Shown here: piece by piece, positions 52,386-60,093 of the stretch
How positions within the stretch are numbered: position 1 is the first letter of the stretch
Layout: every line of letters begins with the position of its first letter
Origin: Xylanibacter brevis ATCC 19188
Lineage (GTDB): Bacteria; Bacteroidota; Bacteroidia; Bacteroidales; Bacteroidaceae
NCBI RefSeq assembly: GCF_000621725.1
Contig: NZ_JHXM01000013.1
Location: 62,001-126,000, forward strand
Direction of reading: 5' to 3'
Length of the DNA stretch: 64,000 bases
Position numbers and translations under genes: made by a program
The notes under the pieces: model-generated
Seen by the model: the letters and a program-made list of their open reading frames with translations, nothing else
The model's database searches: none
Told to the model about the DNA's origin: nothing

Positions 52386-52951
52386 TGATGAGTTTACTAG
52401 ATATTATACTACTTTCAATAGCGCTTGCGATGGACTGCTTCACGGTATCCATCGCAAGCGGCTTTATTCTTCGCGTCAAGTCATGGCGCGTGATTTTGCA
52501 GATCAGCTTCCTATTCGGCTTCTTCCAAGCTATGATGCCGCTGATTGGCTGGCTTTCGATGGGGCATTTTACTCGCTATGTAGAAAGCTTTGGTCATTGG
52601 CTTGCCTTTGGCTTATTGGCCTTTCTTGGTGGAAAGATGATTCGCGAATCGTTCTTGCCTGAGGAGCATCAGACATTCAATCCCCGCAGGCTTCGCACCC
52701 AGTTGCTACTGGCAGTAGCCACCAGTATCGATGCCTTAGCCGTTGGCATCTCGTTGGCTGTAACGGGCTATACGAGCCTTACATCATTAGTAGTGCCATT
52801 GGTTTGGATAGGTCTTGGCTCTTTCCTTTTTGGCGTAGTAGGCCATTTATTGGGCTTGCGTTTTGGAAATTTAGCAAACCGTTTCTTACGTCCCGAGTTG
52901 TTAGGTGGCATTATTCTTATTGCTATTGGTGTAAAGGTGTTGTTGAGTTAA
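52385..52951 (+). CDS. mntP: Putative manganese efflux pump MntP
   Basis: A 188-residue membrane protein with six helices in two related halves. The repeats begin with LLSIALAMDCFTVSIASGF and ATSIDALAVGISLA, each with the conserved Asp of MntP/YtaF proteins that bind Mn2+. It exports manganese. The start is one of two tandem ATG codons (52385 and 52388), the first overlapping the nuoN stop by one base. No yybP-ykoY-like riboswitch is seen, as expected for a gene inside an operon. Confidence 0.92.
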   Translation: MMSLLDIILLSIALAMDCFTVSIASGFILRVKSWRVILQISFLFGFFQAMMPLIGWLSMGHFTRYVESFGHWLAFGLLAFLGGKMIRESFLPEEHQTFNPRRLRTQLLLAVATSIDALAVGISLAVTGYTSLTSLVVPLVWIGLGSFLFGVVGHLLGLRFGNLANRFLRPELLGGIILIAIGVKVLLS

Positions 52952-52988
52952 TCTTCTCAAATATGGCTTTTATCTCGCTAATTATTTG

Positions 52989-52996
52989 TAATTTTG
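52989..52996 (+). promoter_or_regulatory. -7 box of the HAD-panB promoter
   Basis: TAATTTTG followed by CAGTC, 24 bases before the HAD gene start. No -33 TTG is seen. Confidence 0.42.
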
Positions 52997-53020
52997 CAGT
53001 CGATTAAGAAATAATTTAAG

Positions 53021-53671
53021 ATGAAAGCAATTAAAGCAGCTTTGTTTGACCTTGATGGCGTTGTTTTTGATACCGAGAAACAGTACACTGTTTTCTGGGG
53101 AGAACAGTGCCGTCTGTATCATCCCGAACATTCAGGATTGGAACACGAGATAAAGGGTCAGACACTGGATCAGATATACGAGCATTGGTGGAGTGGGGAC
53201 TTGAAGAAAGAGCGTGCGGTTATTACTCAACGCCTCAATGATTTCGAGGCACAGATGGCTTTCGAGTATGTAGAAGGCTTCGAACATTTTGTGGCCGACT
53301 TGCGTGCTCATGGTGTAAAGACAGCCGTGGTGACAAGTTCTAATCAGCCCAAGATGCAGAGCGTCTTTCGCGCCAGAAAGGAATTCCAGCAGCTCTTCGA
53401 TGCCATTCTGACGAGTGAGGACTTTGCCGAAAGCAAACCATCGCCAGATTGCTATTTGAAAGGAGCTGCTCGCTTCTCTTTAGCCCCCTCAGAGTGTGTA
53501 GTCTTTGAAGACAGCTTCAATGGGCTCAAATCGGGTAGGGCAGCCAATATGTTTGTAGTCGGCTTGACCACAACCAATTCAGAAGAATCAATCAAACCGC
53601 TATCTGATGTTCAGATAGCCAACTATAAAGGACTGTCGTACGACAGCCTTGTTCAACTATTTAACGCTTAA
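53021..53671 (+). CDS. HAD-family hydrolase, beta-phosphoglucomutase-like
   Basis: A 216-residue HAD phosphatase or mutase. Motif I is ALFDLDGVVFDTEKQY (residues 7-22), motif II is AVVTSSNQPKM, the Lys is in SKPSPDCYLKGA and motif IV is VVFEDSFNGLKSGRAA. The helical cap lies between residues about 20 and 90. Substrate unknown; the VVFEDS form is common in beta-phosphoglucomutase and sugar phosphatases. It precedes panB by 15 bases and is probably co-transcribed with it. Confidence 0.86.
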   Translation: MKAIKAALFDLDGVVFDTEKQYTVFWGEQCRLYHPEHSGLEHEIKGQTLDQIYEHWWSGDLKKERAVITQRLNDFEAQMAFEYVEGFEHFVADLRAHGVKTAVVTSSNQPKMQSVFRARKEFQQLFDAILTSEDFAESKPSPDCYLKGAARFSLAPSECVVFEDSFNGLKSGRAANMFVVGLTTTNSEESIKPLSDVQIANYKGLSYDSLVQLFNA

Positions 53672-53686
53672 TTATTGTATAGAAAG

Positions 53687-54508
53687 ATGGCAGGATACTT
53701 AGTATCAGATGAACGCAAGGTGACTACTCACCGCTTCATCGAGATGAAACAGAAAGGTGAAAAGATTTCGATGCTTACGTCGTATGACTTTACTACTGCT
53801 GGTATAGTAGATAAGGCCGGTATCGACGGCATCCTGATAGGCGATTCAGCTTCTAACGTGATGGTGGGCAACTCTACCACACTGCCTATGACCGTGGATC
53901 AGATGATTTATCATGCTCGTTCGGTGGTGAATGCTGTGAAGCGCGCCCTCGTGGTTTGCGACATGCCCTTTGGTAGCTATCAGACCGGAGTACACGATGG
54001 TGTTACCAATGCTATTCGTATCATGAAGGAGAGTGGCTGTGATGCCGTGAAGATGGAGGGCGGTGTAGAGATTCTCGATACCGTCAAGGCTATTCTGGAT
54101 GCTGGTATCCCCGTGATGGCACACCTGGGACTGACCCCACAAAGCATCAATAAGTTTGGCACCTATGCTGTTCGTGCTAAGGAGGATCGCGAGGCTGCTA
54201 AGCTCATTTCTGATGCAAAGGCGCTGGCAGAGGCCGGTTGTTTTGGCGTAACCCTGGAGAAGGTGCCCGCTGCTTTGGCTAAGCAGGTGACCGACGAGAT
54301 CAGCGTTCCAACTATCGGTATTGGTGCCGGTAATGGTTGTGACGGTCAGATTCTCGTTGTAGCCGATATGCTGGGCATGACTCAGGGCTTCTCACCCCGT
54401 TTCTTGCGTCGCTATGCTAATCTGAATGAGGTGATGACCGATGCAATTGGCCAGTATGTCTCAGACGTGAAGAGTGGTGACTTCCCCAACGAAAAGGAAT
54501 CCTATTAA
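53687..54508 (+). CDS. panB: 3-methyl-2-oxobutanoate hydroxymethyltransferase
   Basis: A 273-residue TIM-barrel enzyme that makes ketopantoate from ketoisovalerate and methylene-tetrahydrofolate, the first step to pantothenate. Motifs include [26 protein letters not shown] (in parts), [10 protein letters not shown] (metal-binding Asp), VKMEGGVEI and [15 protein letters not shown]. The in-frame start 12 bases upstream is rejected for ATG 53687 ([12 protein letters not shown]), which has AGAAAG before it. Confidence 0.96.
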   Translation: MAGYLVSDERKVTTHRFIEMKQKGEKISMLTSYDFTTAGIVDKAGIDGILIGDSASNVMVGNSTTLPMTVDQMIYHARSVVNAVKRALVVCDMPFGSYQTGVHDGVTNAIRIMKESGCDAVKMEGGVEILDTVKAILDAGIPVMAHLGLTPQSINKFGTYAVRAKEDREAAKLISDAKALAEAGCFGVTLEKVPAALAKQVTDEISVPTIGIGAGNGCDGQILVVADMLGMTQGFSPRFLRRYANLNEVMTDAIGQYVSDVKSGDFPNEKESY

Positions 54509-54549
54509 AAACAAACATATTATTAAAGACTAAAAAACTATCTAACGTT

Positions 54550-55959
54550 ATGAAACAATTCAATGACAAAGACTTTGTGCTGGAGAACGAGGTAGCTCGT
54601 GATCTCTATCACAACCATGCTGCCAAGATGCCAATCATTGACTATCACTGTCATTTGATTCCCGAAATGGTGGCCAAGGATCATAAGTTTAAGAGCATCA
54701 CCGAGTTGTGGCTTGGTGGTGACCACTATAAGTGGCGTGCAATGCGTACCAATGGCGTTGATGAACGCTATTGCACGGGTAAGGACACCACCGACTGGGA
54801 GAAGTTTGAGAAGTGGGCCGAGACGGTGCCTTACACCTTCCGTAATCCGCTTTATCACTGGACCCACCTGGAACTGAAGACTGCTTTTGGTATCGAGAAA
54901 CTATTGTCGCCCAAGACTGCCCGTGAGATCTTCGATGAGTGCAATGACAAACTCCAGAATGATCCCAACTTCACAGCACGCGGACTGATGCGTCACTACA
55001 ATGTGGAGTGTGTATGTACCACCGACGATCCCGTCGATGATCTTCACAACCACATCGAGTATGCCAAGGTTCGCACAGAGAAGGAACCCCTGATGATTCC
55101 TGCTTGGCGTCCCGACAAGGCAATGAACATCGAGAAGCCCGAGTTTGCCAAGTATGTGGAGCAGTTGGCCCAGGTAGCCGATGTCAACATCACCACCTTT
55201 GCAGATATGGTTGATGCCCTCCAGAAGCGTCACGACTTCTTTGCTGCTCAGGGCTGCAAGCTCAGCGATCATGGCATCGAGGAGTTCTACGATGAGGAGT
55301 ACACCGACTCGCAGATTGAGACTATCTTCGAGAAAGCCCTGCGTGGACAGCAGTTGTCTGAGTATGAAGTACGTCAGTTTAAGAATTGTTTCCTGACGCG
55401 CATGGCCGAGATGGATGCCGAGTCCGACTGGACTCAGCAGTTCCACTATGGCGCTATTCGCGACAACAACACGAAGATGTACAACAGCCTTGGTCCCGAC
55501 ACCGGCTTCGACTCTATCGGCGAGTTCAACACAGCCCGAGCCATGTCTAAGTTCCTCAACAAGTTGAACATGGAAGACAAGCTCACGCGTACCATATTAT
55601 ATACGTTGAATCCTTGTGCCAACGAGGTGATTGCCACTATGCTTGGCAACTTCCAGGGAGGTGAGCCCGGCAAGATCCAGTTTGGTTCAGGTTGGTGGTT
55701 CAACGACCAGATGGACGGCATGGTACGCCAGATGAACGCCCTCTCGGTGCTGGGTCTGCTGAGTCGTTTTGTGGGCATGCTCACCGACTCACGTTCGTTC
55801 CTCAGCTATCCTCGTCACGAGTATTTCCGTCGCATTCTGTGCAATCTGCTGGGCAACGACGTAGAGCGTGGCCTGCTGCCCGACGATCGCGAGACGCTGG
55901 CCCGCATGGTAGAGGATATCTCTTACAATAACGCACGTCGCTACTTCAAGTTCTATTAA
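54550..55959 (+). CDS. uxaC: Glucuronate (uronate) isomerase
   Basis: A 469-residue amidohydrolase-fold enzyme that converts glucuronate to fructuronate and galacturonate to tagaturonate. The metal motif is IIDYHCHLIP near residue 30, and further family stretches are WLGGDHYKWRAMRTNGVDE, YHWTHLELKTAFGIEK, CTTDDPVDDL and FGSGWWFNDQMDGM. It belongs to the same hexuronate pathway as the kdgK-like kinase, though no other uxa or uxu genes are near. A 22-base-period array starts 27 bases after the stop. Confidence 0.96.
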   Translation: MKQFNDKDFVLENEVARDLYHNHAAKMPIIDYHCHLIPEMVAKDHKFKSITELWLGGDHYKWRAMRTNGVDERYCTGKDTTDWEKFEKWAETVPYTFRNPLYHWTHLELKTAFGIEKLLSPKTAREIFDECNDKLQNDPNFTARGLMRHYNVECVCTTDDPVDDLHNHIEYAKVRTEKEPLMIPAWRPDKAMNIEKPEFAKYVEQLAQVADVNITTFADMVDALQKRHDFFAAQGCKLSDHGIEEFYDEEYTDSQIETIFEKALRGQQLSEYEVRQFKNCFLTRMAEMDAESDWTQQFHYGAIRDNNTKMYNSLGPDTGFDSIGEFNTARAMSKFLNKLNMEDKLTRTILYTLNPCANEVIATMLGNFQGGEPGKIQFGSGWWFNDQMDGMVRQMNALSVLGLLSRFVGMLTDSRSFLSYPRHEYFRRILCNLLGNDVERGLLPDDRETLARMVEDISYNNARRYFKFY

Positions 55960-55980
55960 GCAGCCGGCATGTGCCTAGAG

Positions 55981-56019
55981 GTTTGCCGTAACTAAAGTGC
56001 CCCTTTGGTTACGGCAAAC
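55981..56019 (+). other. Strong stem-loop after uxaC, at the start of the array
   Basis: GTTTGCCGTAAC (55981-55992) and GTTACGGCAAAC (56008-56019) are perfect 12-base inverted repeats, and AAAG/CTTT pair inside. No T-run follows, so it may stop transcription weakly or protect the uxaC mRNA end. The right arm is the first unit of the 22-base array. Confidence 0.75.
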
Positions 56020-56117
56020 TTGTGTTTTAGTTACGCCAAACCTATGCTTTCGTTACGTTAAACTTACGCTTTGTTTACGCCAAACCAACGCTTTTATTCG
56101 AGTAAACTATAGCAATA
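55986..56117. repeat. 22-base-period array after uxaC, about 6 units
   Basis: Units start at 56008 (GTTACGGCAAACTT), 56030 (GTTACGCCAAACCT), 56052 (GTTACGTTAAACTT), 56074 (TTTACGCCAAACCA) and 56096 (ATTCGAGTAAACTA), exactly 22 bases apart, preceded by CCGTAACTAAAG at 55986. Several units end in GCTTT. The order CCAAA, ACC, GCTTT matches the array at 36076-36163. The rest of the 287-base gap to the next gene is AT-rich, with a -7 box near its end. Confidence 0.88.
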
Positions 56118-56206
56118 ATATAATGAGAGGGTATGTAATGCGTTAAAAAACATTAACGAATTTTGAAAATAGCAAATCAATTACTCCCAAAATGCTAACT
56201 TTTTGC

Positions 56207-56214
56207 TACCTTTG
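56207..56214 (+). promoter_or_regulatory. -7 box of the Wza-like gene promoter
   Basis: TACCTTTG followed by CAAAC, 33 bases before the start codon. No -33 TTG at the right distance. Confidence 0.42.
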
Positions 56215-56246
56215 CAAACGGAAATTATTATATAGAAAACAACGTT

Positions 56247-57047
56247 ATGTTAGCATATAAGAAAATTCTTCTCCTCGTCATGACAGCCTTTTTTGTTGTT
56301 GGCTGTGGTAGTCAGAAGGATGTTCCCTATTTTCAAAACTCTCAGAAAGTAGATTTATCTCAGTCACAATATCTGTATGATGCTCGCATCATGCCTAAGG
56401 ATCAGCTGAATATCACCGTCAGTGCTATCGACGATGAAGCCGTCGTAGCTTTCAACCTGACCATTCCTACGCCTTACACCGTAGGTCAGCGCAGCTCTTA
56501 CTCTCAGGCTATGCTGCAGACCTATCTGGTGGACAACGATGGAAATATCAATTTTCCCATTGTCGGTCAGTTGCATGTAGGCGGTCTGACCAAGTCGCAG
56601 GCAGAGCGCATGATTGAGGATAAGATTAAGCCCTATGTCAATGCTTCGGTCAACCCCATCGTGACTGTCCGCATGACAGGCTACCAAATCTCTGTGCTTG
56701 GTGAGGTGGCTCGTCCAGGTACATTCAATGTGTCTCGTGAGAAAATCACAATACTTGAGGCGCTGGCACAGGCTGGCGACTTGACTATCTACGGTCAGCG
56801 TAAGAACGTGCAGCTGATTCGTGAAGACTCTACAGGTCAGAAGTCTATCCATACCTTCGACCTCACCGATGCCAACATCATCAACTCACCGTACTTCTAT
56901 CTTCAGCAGAACGATGTGGTGTACGTGACTCCTAACAAAGTGAAGGCGCAGAACTCTAGCGTTGGTAGCATGACCTCCCTTTGGTTCTCGGCTACGTCTA
57001 TCCTTATCTCGTTGACTTCGTTGTTGTATAACATACTTAAGAAATAG
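56247..57047 (+). CDS. Wza-like polysaccharide export lipoprotein
   Basis: A 266-residue outer membrane lipoprotein of the Poly_export family. The signal and lipobox are MLAYKKILLLVMTAFFVVGC (Cys20). A Poly_export domain (about 45-130, ARIMPKDQLNITVSAID and VDNDGNINFPIVGQLHVGGLT, in parts) precedes an SLBB domain (about 140-235, MTGYQISVLGEVARPGTFNV). The C-terminus is hydrophobic (FSATSILISLTSLLYNILKK). It should form the export channel for capsule or exopolysaccharide. It stands alone here: no Wzc-like kinase or glycosyltransferase follows, which is unusual. Confidence 0.9.
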   Translation: MLAYKKILLLVMTAFFVVGCGSQKDVPYFQNSQKVDLSQSQYLYDARIMPKDQLNITVSAIDDEAVVAFNLTIPTPYTVGQRSSYSQAMLQTYLVDNDGNINFPIVGQLHVGGLTKSQAERMIEDKIKPYVNASVNPIVTVRMTGYQISVLGEVARPGTFNVSREKITILEALAQAGDLTIYGQRKNVQLIREDSTGQKSIHTFDLTDANIINSPYFYLQQNDVVYVTPNKVKAQNSSVGSMTSLWFSATSILISLTSLLYNILKK

Positions 57048-57053
57048 TTAATG

Positions 57054-57086
57054 AGAGATTGAGATTCTATTCTCAATCTCTTTTTA
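57054..57086 (+). terminator. Terminator of the Wza-like gene
   Basis: AGAGATTGAGA (57054-57064) pairs with TCTCAATCTCT (57071-57081) over 11 bases with a six-base loop, followed by TTTT. Confidence 0.88.
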
Positions 57087-57121
57087 CATAACACAAACAT
57101 AAAAAGAGAAGACAGAACATT

Positions 57122-58966
57122 ATGTGTGGAATCGTAGGATATCTTGGAAAACGCGAGGCTTATCCAATACTCATTAAAGGATTGCGTCGCTTGGAATATC
57201 GTGGTTACGACTCTGCTGGCGTAGCAATGATTAACGATAATGGCGAACTGAATGTCTATAAGTCAAAAGGTAAAGTCGATAATCTTTGTGAGTATTGTGC
57301 GGACAAGAACGTGAGTGGCACTGTCGGAATAGCTCATACACGTTGGGCAACGCATGGCGAGCCCTCTTCGCGCAATGCCCATCCACATTATTCTGAGAGC
57401 CACAATCTGGCCATTATCCATAATGGTATCATCGAGAACTATGCAGAGCTGAAGGCTAAGTTGGTGTCTAAAGGCGTTAAATTTGTTTCCGATACCGACA
57501 CAGAAGTGCTGATACAGTTGATAGAGTATGTCAAGGAGCACAAGAAGCTGGATCTTCTCACAGCCGTTCAGGTATCACTTTACCAGGTTATTGGCGCCTA
57601 TGCCATTGCAGTTCTTGACAAGAACGATCCCGATCAGATCATTGCAGCACGCAAGCAAAGTCCTCTGGTGGTAGGTATTGGCGAAGACGAGTTCTTCCTG
57701 GGTTCAGATGCCAGTCCTATCGTGGAATATACACAGAAAGTGGTCTATCTCGAAGATGGCAACATCGCAGTGATACGTCGTGGCGAAGAACTGCACGTGG
57801 TCAGCATTCTTGGCGAAGAACAAGAACTGAACGTCAAGAAAGTAGACCTGGACCTCGGACAGATAGAAAAGGGAGGCTTCCCTCACTTTATGTTGAAGGA
57901 AATCTTTGAGCAACCCGATTGTCTAACAAACTGCATGCGTGGACGTATTAACGTGGAAGGTACTCATGTGACACTGTCGGCACTGATCGACTACAGACGT
58001 CAACTGCTTAGCGCCAAGCGCGTCGTTATCGTGGCCTGTGGCACCAGTTGGCATGCCGGTCTGATTGGTAAGCAAATCATCGAGAGCCTTTGTCGCATTC
58101 CAGTAGAAGTTGAATACGCCTCAGAGTTTAGATACCGCAATCCTGTGGTAGGCAAGGACGATGTCGTCATTGCCATCTCGCAGAGCGGTGAGACGGCCGA
58201 TACCCTGGCAGCGGTACAGTTGGCTAAGGAAAAGGGCGCTTTTATCTACGGCGTCTGCAATGCCATTGGGTCATCGATACCGCGTGTCACCGACACAGGT
58301 ACCTATATCCATGTAGGCCCCGAGATTGGTGTCGCTTCGACAAAAGCATTTACCGGTCAGGTCACTGTGCTCATCATGATGGCACTTGCCATGGGCGAGG
58401 CTAAAGGTACGATTAATCGCAAGGAATATTTGGAGATTGTAAAAGGGCTGAACGAAATACCCGATAAGATTCGCGAGGTGCTGAAGACCAACAACAAAGT
58501 GGCCGATCTGGCTCGCACATTCACTTATGCCCATAATTTCCTTTATTTGGGACGTGGCTATTCCTATCCCGTAGCTCTTGAGGGCGCTTTGAAACTGAAA
58601 GAGATTTCCTACATCCATGCCGAGGGTTATCCTGCGGCAGAGATGAAGCATGGACCTATCGCTCTGATAGACTCCGATATGCCTGTTGTCGTCATTGCCA
58701 CTCACAATGCAATGTACGAGAAGGTATTGTCAAATATTCAGGAGATAAAAGCCCGTCAGGGTCGTGTGATTGCGCTCGTGTCTAGCGGCGACGACACCAT
58801 CTCCAAGATTGCCGACGAGGTCATAGAACTTCCCGATGTTTTGGAATGCCTTGAACCGCTCGTGGCCACAGTGCCACTTCAGCTGTTGGCCTATCATGTT
58901 GCCGTTTGTAAAGGCAAGAATGTTGATCAGCCGAGAAACTTGGCGAAATCAGTTACTGTTGAATAA
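57122..58966 (+). CDS. glmS: Glutamine-fructose-6-phosphate aminotransferase (isomerizing)
   Basis: A 614-residue enzyme that makes glucosamine 6-phosphate from fructose 6-phosphate and glutamine, the entry to UDP-GlcNAc. The N-terminal class II glutaminase begins MCGIVGYLG, with Cys2 as nucleophile, followed by RLEYRGYDSAG and HTRWATHGEPS. Two SIS domains follow (CGTSWHAG, ISQSGETADT; later LGRGYSYPVALEGALKLKEISYIHAEGYPAAEMKHGP, in parts), and the end is DQPRNLAKSVTVE. No glmS ribozyme is seen in the short leader. Confidence 0.97.
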   Translation: MCGIVGYLGKREAYPILIKGLRRLEYRGYDSAGVAMINDNGELNVYKSKGKVDNLCEYCADKNVSGTVGIAHTRWATHGEPSSRNAHPHYSESHNLAIIHNGIIENYAELKAKLVSKGVKFVSDTDTEVLIQLIEYVKEHKKLDLLTAVQVSLYQVIGAYAIAVLDKNDPDQIIAARKQSPLVVGIGEDEFFLGSDASPIVEYTQKVVYLEDGNIAVIRRGEELHVVSILGEEQELNVKKVDLDLGQIEKGGFPHFMLKEIFEQPDCLTNCMRGRINVEGTHVTLSALIDYRRQLLSAKRVVIVACGTSWHAGLIGKQIIESLCRIPVEVEYASEFRYRNPVVGKDDVVIAISQSGETADTLAAVQLAKEKGAFIYGVCNAIGSSIPRVTDTGTYIHVGPEIGVASTKAFTGQVTVLIMMALAMGEAKGTINRKEYLEIVKGLNEIPDKIREVLKTNNKVADLARTFTYAHNFLYLGRGYSYPVALEGALKLKEISYIHAEGYPAAEMKHGPIALIDSDMPVVVIATHNAMYEKVLSNIQEIKARQGRVIALVSSGDDTISKIADEVIELPDVLECLEPLVATVPLQLLAYHVAVCKGKNVDQPRNLAKSVTVE

Positions 58967-58973
58967 TTTTTTT

Positions 58974-59008
58974 AAGGCGTGTCGTTTTTAATGACTCGCC
59001 TTTATTTT
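58974..59008 (+). terminator. Terminator of glmS
   Basis: AAGGCG (58974-58979) pairs with CGCCTT (58997-59002), and GTC/GAC pair inside; TTATTTTGG follows. The T-run is weak, so read-through into carA is possible, and no clear separate carA promoter is seen. Confidence 0.6.
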
Positions 59009-59013
59009 GGAAT

Positions 59014-60093
59014 ATGAGGATGAAAGACGTTACACTGGTCCTAGACGACGGGACACAATTTAAAGGAAAGTCGTTTGGTTACGAATCGCCTGTAGCAGGT
59101 GAGGTAGTGTTCAACACAGCAATGATGGGTTATCCGGAGTCATTGACCGACCCCAGTTATGCTGGACAGATGATGGTGCTCACTTTCCCCTTGGTGGGTA
59201 ACTATGGTGTGCCCCGCTTCAGCATGGAAGAGAGTGGATTGGCTACCTTCATGGAGAGCGACCGCATCTATGCCACTGCACTCATTGTGAGTGACTATTC
59301 TGAGCAGTACTCACACTGGAATGCCTGCGAGTCGCTGGGCGACTGGCTGAAGCGCGAAAAGGTGCCTGGCGTCACAGGCATTGATACCCGTGCGCTCACC
59401 AAGGTGCTGCGCGAACATGGCGTCATGATGGGCCGTCTTGTGTTCGAGGGTATGCCCGACAACGTAGAGAAGCAAGATTACGATACCATCAACTGGGTGG
59501 AGCGCGTGTCATGTAAAGATATTATCCGCTACAACGAGGGTGCTGGCAAGAAAGTGGTGCTGGTGGACTGTGGTGTGAAGCATAACATCATCCGCTGCTT
59601 GGTTAATCGCGGTGTAGAGGTGATCAGAGTGCCCTGGAACTACGATTATACCGATATGGCTTTCGATGGCCTGTTCCTGGCCAATGGTCCTGGCGACCCC
59701 GACATGTGCGTAGATGCCGTAAACGTCTTGAAGAAGCAGATGTCAGAAAGTCGTAAGCCCATCTGTGGTATCTGCATGGGTAACCAGTTGCTGGCTAAGG
59801 CAGGTGGTGCTACCATCTATAAACTGAAGTACGGTCATCGTTCTCATAACCAGCCCGTACGCGAGGTAGGCACCAATCGTTGTTATGTCACTTCACAGAA
59901 CCACGGCTATGCCGTTGATGCCAGTACGCTGGGCAACGACTGGCGCGAGCTTTTTGTGAACATGAACGATGGCAGCAACGAAGGAATCCGCCATATGACA
60001 TATCCTTGGTTCTCGTCACAGTTCCACCCCGAGGCCTGCTCAGGTCCTGTTGATACCGAATTTATGTTTGATCGTTTTATTGAGACATTATGA
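59014..60093 (+). CDS. carA: Carbamoyl-phosphate synthase small subunit
   Basis: A 359-residue glutaminase that hydrolyses glutamine and sends ammonia to CarB. The N-terminal CPSase domain includes GEVVFNTAMMGYPESLTDPSY (in parts). In the class I glutaminase domain the nucleophile lies in ICGICMGNQLLAKA, and the His-Glu pair in SSQFHPEACSGP. Two in-frame ATG codons, 59014 and 59020, are candidates for the start; the first is used. The gene overlaps carB by four bases (ATGA), a sign of translational coupling. Confidence 0.96.
   Translation: MRMKDVTLVLDDGTQFKGKSFGYESPVAGEVVFNTAMMGYPESLTDPSYAGQMMVLTFPLVGNYGVPRFSMEESGLATFMESDRIYATALIVSDYSEQYSHWNACESLGDWLKREKVPGVTGIDTRALTKVLREHGVMMGRLVFEGMPDNVEKQDYDTINWVERVSCKDIIRYNEGAGKKVVLVDCGVKHNIIRCLVNRGVEVIRVPWNYDYTDMAFDGLFLANGPGDPDMCVDAVNVLKKQMSESRKPICGICMGNQLLAKAGGATIYKLKYGHRSHNQPVREVGTNRCYVTSQNHGYAVDASTLGNDWRELFVNMNDGSNEGIRHMTYPWFSSQFHPEACSGPVDTEFMFDRFIETL

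Noticed and set aside
57086..57121. glmS ribozyme
   Set aside because: The gap between the upstream terminator and glmS is only about 35 bases, too short for the ribozyme.
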